NCBI GenBank assembly: GCA_046350555.1
Contig: JAXMAF010000035.1
Span: 1 to 47,358, forward strand
Origin: JAXMAF01 sp046350555
GTDB taxonomy: Bacteria; Planctomycetota; Phycisphaerae; Phycisphaerales; SM1A02
Length of the DNA stretch: 47,358 bases
Reading direction: 5' to 3'
Part shown: positions 43,026 through 47,358 of the stretch, piece after piece
Numbering within the stretch: the first letter of the stretch is position 1
How the letters are laid out: every line of letters starts with the position of its first letter
The notes under the pieces: model-generated
What the model saw: the letters and a program-made list of their open reading frames with translations, nothing else
Told to the model about the DNA's origin: nothing
Databases searched by the model: none
Program-made: the position numbers and the translations under genes

Positions 43026-44903
43026 ATGAGCACGCCCGCCGCGCCATCGACGACGACCGGTCCGGTCGGACGAGTCACCGCAACCGCGCCGCGTCCGTTC
43101 CGCGCGCCCAGGGACGCTCCCACCGCGGCGACGGCGGAACGACCCGCCGACGTGGCATCCTTCGAACCGGCGCGCCGCCTTTCCGTGGCGTACTTCTCGA
43201 TGGAGATCGGCCTCGACCCCAACGTGCCCACCTACGCCGGCGGCCTCGGGATCCTGGCCGGCGACTCGATCCGCGCCGCCGCGGACCTGGCGATCCCGAT
43301 GGCCGGCATCACGCTGCTGCACCGCGAGGGCTACTTCTTCCAGAAGCTGCTCGCCGACGGCTGGCAGGTCGAGGAGGCCGCGCAATGGGATCCGACCGAG
43401 CACATGGCCGTGCTGCCGGAGCGGGCCGAGATCGCCTTCGAGGGGCGGCGCGTGCTGATCCGCGCCTGGCGCTACGACGTCGCCGGCGCGACCGGCCACG
43501 TCGTCCCGGTCTTCCTGCTCGACACCGACCTTCCCGAGAACAGCGAGCAGGACCGTCAGATCACGCGCAAGCTCTATCTCAGCGATCCCGCCGGCCGTCT
43601 CGCGCAGGAGGCCGTGCTCGGCGTCGGCGGCGTGCGCATGCTCCGCGCGCTGGGCTACCGGCAGATCGAGCGCTGCCACATGAACGAGGGACATGCGGCC
43701 CTGCTCGTGCTCGAGCTGCTCAACGAGGAATCGAGGCGAGGAGGCCTTCCCGCGTCGGACCCGCGGCTCCTCGACGCGGTGCGCCGCCGCGGCGTCTTCA
43801 CGACGCACACGCCCGTCGCCGCGGGACACGACCGCTTCGCGATGGAGCTCGTCCGCCGCGCGCTCGAGCCGGCCCTCGTCGCCCCGCTCGACTCGGCGCT
43901 GCCGCTGCTGCCGACGTGCGAGGGCGGCGCGCTCAACATGACCACGCTGGGCTTCGCGCTGAGCGCCCACATCAACGCCGTCGCCCAGCGCCACGGCGAG
44001 GTCTCGCGCTCGCTCTTCCCCGGGCACCGCATCGACGCGATCACCAACGGCGTGCACGCGGGCACGTGGGTCGCGACGCCCTTCGCCGACCTCTTCGATC
44101 GGCGCTTCCCCACGTGGCGGACGGACGGCTTCGTGCTCCGCTGCGCGCACACGGTGCCGCTGGAGGAGATCGACCAGGCCCATCGCCGCGCCAAGCGGGC
44201 GCTCGTCGACCTGGTCAACTGGCGCGACAACGTCGGCTTCGACCTCCAGACCTTCACCATCGGCTTCGCCCGCCGGGCCACGGCGTACAAGCGCGCCGAG
44301 CTGCTGCTCTCCGACATCGCCCGGCTCAAGAGGATCTCGGCGCAGGTCGGCACGATCCAGATCGTCTTCGCCGGCAAGAGCCATCCCAACGACACCGGCG
44401 GCAAGGAGATGATCAAGCGCATCTTCGCCGCCTTCGCCGAGCTGCGCCCCGCGATCAACGCCGTCTACCTGCCCAACTACGACATGGCGCTGGCCCAGAC
44501 GCTCATCCCCGGCGCGGACCTCTGGCTCAACACGCCACAGCCACCGCTCGAGGCGAGCGGAACGAGCGGCATGAAGGCGGCGCTCAACGGCGTTCCCTCC
44601 CTGAGCACCCTCGACGGCTGGTGGCTCGAAGGCTGCATCGAGGGCGTCACCGGCTGGGCGATCGGCGCGGACACCTGGCGCGTCTCGGCCCGCGTCGACA
44701 TGGACGCGAAGGCCGATGCGAGCCGAAACCTCGCCGACGCGACGTTTCTCTACGACCGGCTCGAGGAGACGATCGTTCCGATGTTCTACAACGAACCGGA
44801 GGCGTATCTCACCGTGATGCGCAACGCCATCGCCGTCAATGGCTCGTACTTCACGACGCAGCGGATGATGCAGGAGTACGTGACGCGGGCGTATGTGGGG
44901 TAG
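43026..44903 (+). CDS. glgP: Alpha-glucan (glycogen) phosphorylase, short type
   Basis: 625 residues; releases glucose-1-phosphate from glycogen or maltodextrin using a pyridoxal-phosphate cofactor. After a Pro/Ala/Thr-rich N-terminal ~50 residues come the family blocks SVAYFSMEIGLDPNVPTYAG, LGILAGDSIRAAADL, CHMNEGHAALLVLEL, FTTHTPVAAGHDRF, AITNGVHAGTWVATPF and FARRATAYKRAELLL. The PLP-binding lysine region is EASGTSGMKAALNGVPSLS near residue 520. The length fits the short phosphorylases (about 550-700) rather than the ~830-residue E. coli type. ATG 43026 is the first start; a shorter N-terminus is possible because the leader is low complexity. The last seven codons resemble the units of the 22-bp array that follows. 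Confidence 0.95.
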   Translation: MSTPAAPSTTTGPVGRVTATAPRPFRAPRDAPTAATAERPADVASFEPARRLSVAYFSMEIGLDPNVPTYAGGLGILAGDSIRAAADLAIPMAGITLLHREGYFFQKLLADGWQVEEAAQWDPTEHMAVLPERAEIAFEGRRVLIRAWRYDVAGATGHVVPVFLLDTDLPENSEQDRQITRKLYLSDPAGRLAQEAVLGVGGVRMLRALGYRQIERCHMNEGHAALLVLELLNEESRRGGLPASDPRLLDAVRRRGVFTTHTPVAAGHDRFAMELVRRALEPALVAPLDSALPLLPTCEGGALNMTTLGFALSAHINAVAQRHGEVSRSLFPGHRIDAITNGVHAGTWVATPFADLFDRRFPTWRTDGFVLRCAHTVPLEEIDQAHRRAKRALVDLVNWRDNVGFDLQTFTIGFARRATAYKRAELLLSDIARLKRISAQVGTIQIVFAGKSHPNDTGGKEMIKRIFAAFAELRPAINAVYLPNYDMALAQTLIPGADLWLNTPQPPLEASGTSGMKAALNGVPSLSTLDGWWLEGCIEGVTGWAIGADTWRVSARVDMDAKADASRNLADATFLYDRLEETIVPMFYNEPEAYLTVMRNAIAVNGSYFTTQRMMQEYVTRAYVG

Positions 44904-45042
44904 CGTGCGGGCGCATGTGGAATAGTCGAATCGTCTGCGGGCGCCTGTGGAATCGTCTGCGGGCACATGTGGAATGGTCTGCGGGCGCACGCGGAAGAGT
45001 CTGCGGGCGCCTGTGGAGCTGACCGCGGGCGCCTGTGGAGCG
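44882..45042. repeat. 22-bp degenerate tandem repeat beginning within the 3' end of glgP
   Basis: The last coding bases plus stop (44882-44903, GACGCGGGCGTATGTGGGG then TAG) already match the unit. Further copies start at 44904, 44933, 44955, 44977, 44999 and 45021, sharing TGCGGGCGC and TGTGGA. An 8-base insertion lies between the copies at 44904 and 44933. The space to 45217 holds nothing else recognisable. Confidence 0.8.
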
Positions 45043-45217
45043 CCTGCACTCGGGATCATGGCAGCCCGCAGGCGTGCCGCGAACTCCAATCCAGTGGGCG
45101 CACCGACCGCCGATTGCGCCTTCATCCAAGGCACCGCCGCGCATCCATGCGCTTGGTCGGCCCGCGCTTCCGCGCAGGAAAGCGCGTCCCCGCAATGAAC
45201 TCCAACGGAGCGCTCGC

Positions 45218-46168
45218 ATGAACCATCCGGACTTTTCGCATTCGCATCGAGCCATGGGGGCCATGCGGACCATGTGGACCAGGCGGCCCATGTGGACTCT
45301 GAAAACCATGCCGACCACGAGGACCATGGCCATCGTCGCCGCCGGGCTCGCCTTCGCCGCGAGCATGCCCGCGGCGGCCCAGGCCATCGGTTCCGACGAC
45401 TTCGAGTCGTCCACGCTGGGAGCGCTCCCCTCGTGTCCGTGGCGCGACGCGGGCCTGTTGGATCCGGAGCTTCCGAATCCGCCCGATCCGTCCGCGATCG
45501 TCGAGGTCGTCACCGGCGCGCTCGGCCGAAGCACCAACGCCATGCGGACCGTCGACGCCCTCGCGCCCTCGCAGGGCGTCTACGCGCTCGTCCCCGTGAG
45601 CTCGACCTACTCGCTCACCGCGGAGATCCGCGTCGATCGCTACAGCGACAATGCCTCCGGCTTCACCGCGGACTGGCCGATGCAGATCGGCGTCGGCAAG
45701 CTCGACGGCACGACGGACCTCGCCTTCACGCCGCAGGTGGGCATCTACGCATCGTCCATGTCGCAGGGATGGCGGCTCTATGCATTGGGCGCGAGCTACG
45801 GCTCGTTCCTCGATCTCGACCTTGAGGTGCCCGCGACCGTCGGGACGTGGTACCGCGTGCGCGTCGACCTCGTCGCCGCGACCGGCGTCGTGCGCAGCCG
45901 CGTCTGGCTGGGCGCCAGCGATCGGCTGCTCGTGGACCGCACCGACACGGTCCCCGGCTGGGCGCCGTCGGACGGCATCTTCGACCGTGTGATGCTCATC
46001 GACGGCGAGCTCTCCAAGGGCGTCACCGTCTCCAACCTCGCGACCGTCGACAACGTCGTCTTCGAGGCGGCCGCGCCGATTCCGCCCGGACCGCTCGGCG
46101 ACCTCAACGGCGATGGCATCGTCGACGGCGCGGACCTCGGCCTCCTGCTCGCGAACTGGTCGAAGTAA
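45218..46168 (+). CDS. Secreted protein with dockerin-like C-terminal tail
   Basis: 316 residues from ATG 45218, with CGGAG about 8 bases upstream. The leader is long and Met-rich (eight Met in the first 38 residues, encoded by repeated ACCATG/CCATG words) and ends in a signal peptide, TMAIVAAGLAFAASMPAAAQA. The body (SDDFESSTLGALPSCPW, YSLTAEIRVDRYSDNASG, FTPQVGIYASSMSQGWRLYA, VDNVVFEAA) looks like a single beta-sandwich of the concanavalin/LamG-like type. It ends GDLNGDGIVDGADLGLLLAN with WSK, a single EF-hand-like loop shared with the genes at 9948 and 26699. Function unknown; a surface location is likely. Repeat element copy 6 begins 3 bases after the stop. Confidence 0.82.
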   Translation: MNHPDFSHSHRAMGAMRTMWTRRPMWTLKTMPTTRTMAIVAAGLAFAASMPAAAQAIGSDDFESSTLGALPSCPWRDAGLLDPELPNPPDPSAIVEVVTGALGRSTNAMRTVDALAPSQGVYALVPVSSTYSLTAEIRVDRYSDNASGFTADWPMQIGVGKLDGTTDLAFTPQVGIYASSMSQGWRLYALGASYGSFLDLDLEVPATVGTWYRVRVDLVAATGVVRSRVWLGASDRLLVDRTDTVPGWAPSDGIFDRVMLIDGELSKGVTVSNLATVDNVVFEAAAPIPPGPLGDLNGDGIVDGADLGLLLANWSK

Positions 46169-46170
46169 GA

Positions 46171-46269
46171 CGCATCCCAGTTGATCCTCGCGCCCCACCC
46201 AACCCAATTCCGCCGTGAGACGCCGCTGTGGGCAAGGGGGCGAACGCATGGAGGTCGACTGGAGTCCGT
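46171..46269 (-). repeat. Dispersed ~98-bp inverted-repeat element, copy 6
   Basis: Reverse-oriented copy starting 2 bases after the stop of the dockerin-tailed gene, in the position of a transcription end. As written: CGCATCCCAGTTGATCCTCG, CCCAACCCAATTCCGCCGTG, AGACGCCGCTGTGGGCAAGG and CGAACGCATGGAGGTCGACT followed by GGAGTCC. One of the best-kept copies. Confidence 0.88.
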
Positions 46270-46536
46270 ATGAGACGCGGCGGCTTGGCCGGTACGGACA
46301 ACGGTGGTGCAATGGCCGTGACATGGCCGTGCCGTGGCCCCGCCGCGCAGCGGCACGGCCCTGCGCGGCGAGACGCCTCGGACACACGACTCCGAGGACC
46401 CAAGCCGAAAGTCGTCGACTCCACGACGCGAGCGCCGAACCAGAGGCCCTGCTGCGCGGAGCCCGGCGCCATTGGGGAGACGATCACCGGTGGCTGTGCC
46501 GAGTTGTCCCCCGGCGGTAGACTCCAACCAACCGCC
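46270..46536. other. Intergenic region with a 9-bp hairpin
   Basis: GGCCGTGCC (46325-46333) and GGCACGGCC (46352-46360) form a perfect stem with an 18-base loop, preceded by repeated ACATGGCCGTG words. No coding region or further repeat was recognised here. Confidence 0.45.
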
Positions 46537-46746
46537 ATGACCGATCACCACGAACGCAAACAGCACGAATCGAAGATGCACGGCCAGAACGAACCAGCGC
46601 CTCGCGTCGGCCTGCATCGCAAGCCGTGGGTGTGGGTTGTCGGCATCCTCCTGATGCTCGGCGCGATCCTCGCGTACGTGCTCAGCATGGACGGGTCGGT
46701 GGTGCCGGGAGAGAAGATCCAGCCCCGCATGCCTGCGGCGCCGTGA
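46537..46746 (+). CDS. Small single-pass membrane protein
   Basis: 69 residues from ATG 46537. The N-terminus is His/Lys-rich and polar (TDHHERKQHESKMHGQNE), one hydrophobic helix follows at about residues 31-49 (VWVVGILLMLGAILAYVLSM), and the C-terminus is short and polar with VVPGEKIQPRMPAAP. The charge pattern suggests the N-terminus stays inside. Small proteins of this type, with a single helix and a VPGE-like tail, are common in Planctomycetes, but I know no function. No clear ribosome site was seen. The composition and single well-formed helix support it being real. Confidence 0.6.
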   Translation: MTDHHERKQHESKMHGQNEPAPRVGLHRKPWVWVVGILLMLGAILAYVLSMDGSVVPGEKIQPRMPAAP

Positions 46747-46949
46747 GTTGACGGCTCTTTCGAGATCGGCCGTTGCGCCGGGCGCGAACGGTTGCACTTC
46801 AACAATTGCCGTCTTGCTTGCATCTGACCGAGTTTTGCACCTTCGAATGCTCGCGGGTGCCCATGCGCGTCTTCGGTCGAGGATCGATGCTGGGCGCACG
46901 AGCTGTCCGCGATCGCCGCGGGCCGAACCTGCGAGTTCCTTGATACGAA

Positions 46950-47358
46950 TCACCGTCCACTCTCGTGCGTGATGTACCCGCACGCGCACACCGAGCGAAG
47001 CACCTTCGGCGGGAGCTTGCGCCACACCTCGGCACCCGCGTCGAGCAGCGCTTGGTGGTCCTCGTACACGCGGTTGGCGAGGAAGTGGCTCCGCAGGTAC
47101 GCCCAGAGCCGCTCGACCGGGTTGAGCTCGGGCGAGTACGGCGGCAGCAGGAGCACGGTGATGTTGTCGGGCACCGTCAGCGCCCGGCTGCGGTGCCAGC
47201 CGGGCCTCGTCCAAGAACAGGACGCGCACGCGGCCGCCCAGCGGCGTCAAAGCGTCGCGGACGGTGCGGACAAAAGGGGGGCGGCCTCCTCGCGGAAGCG
47301 TCGCTGCGCCTCGGCATCATGGTGCTCGTGGCGTGGACGAGGGTCTAGCCCGGATCAT
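46950..47358 (-). pseudogene. IS630-family transposase, 3' part with frameshifts (5' beyond window)
   Basis: The last ~75 residues read cleanly: VPDNITVLLLPPYSPELNPV, ERLWAYLRSHFLANRVYEDH and CGYITHESGR to the stop at 46950. This is the C-terminal DDE region of IS630 transposases (LPPYSPELNPVERLW carries the last catalytic acidic residue). Upstream, one-base shifts near 47195 and 47270 separate it from LGGRVRVLFLDEA and from HEHHDAEAQRRFREEA; restoring them gives LFLDEAGWHRSRALT, the family's Asp-containing strand. The gene start lies outside the window. Terminal inverted repeats were not identified in 46747-46949. It is probably inactive, unless the shifts are errors. Confidence 0.8.

Noticed and set aside
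46950..47358. Programmed frameshifting in the transposase
   Set aside because: Two shifts are required and no slippery sequence with a downstream structure is evident; decay or sequence error is simpler.

Overview
The window is GC-rich DNA (roughly 70% by eye) from a bacterial chromosome, most likely a Planctomycetota member of the Phycisphaerae type. The evidence is three secreted proteins ending in a dockerin/EF-hand-like tail (pattern DLNGDGxVDGADLxxLLxxW), a type III glutamine synthetase, a magnesium-chelatase-like ATPase upstream of a VWA protein, a DUF2617 protein, and abundant intergenic repeats. No rRNA, tRNA or CRISPR array was recognised. One structural RNA, RNase P RNA, is clear.

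Layout. 1-4.5 kb: 3' end of a magnesium-chelatase-like ATPase, a hypothetical secreted protein, a VWA gene spread over all three frames by many indels, and a dense repeat patch. 4.5-11.9 kb: glutamine synthetase III, a frameshifted membrane protein, folD, a thioredoxin/TPR lipid- or periplasm-directed protein with three clustered deletions, a small dockerin-tailed protein and a conserved hypothetical. 11.8-18.6 kb: hutF, an S9 peptidase, folE, a dihydropteridine-reductase-like SDR and glycyl-tRNA synthetase. 18.6-19.3 kb: a 38-bp tandem array plus a duplicated hairpin module. 19.3-26.1 kb: M32 carboxypeptidase, a DUF1573-ankyrin secreted protein, a Memo-family protein with dtd just behind it, and a family 4 uracil-DNA glycosylase. 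26.7-33.3 kb: a 981-residue five-repeat dockerin-tailed protein, a large membrane protein, DUF2617 and rnpB. 33.3-42.9 kb: a Rossmann oxidoreductase-like gene, an RluA-type pseudouridine synthase and Nudix protein possibly forming one gene, a CPA2 antiporter, a hypothetical protein, a two-gene ABC exporter and an ALDH7-type dehydrogenase. 43-47.4 kb: glucan phosphorylase, a 22-bp tandem array, a third dockerin-tailed protein, a small membrane protein and a broken IS630-type transposase at the edge.

The most distinctive feature is a family of ~98-bp intergenic elements with imperfect terminal inverted repeats, six copies in 47 kb, placed directly at gene ends or starts. At protein level, the most informative observation is FolD: all three residues treated as catalytic in the family (Lys, Gln, Asp) are replaced by Gln, His and Glu. 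folE lies tail to tail with a quinonoid-dihydropteridine-reductase-like SDR, which suggests pterin metabolism. Clustered single-base indels in otherwise well-conserved genes (2.2-3.9, 6.7-7.5, 9.05-9.14, 34.0, 35.2 and 47.2 kb) may be assembly errors; this limits what can be said about gene decay. No promoter was called because none stood out in this GC-rich background.
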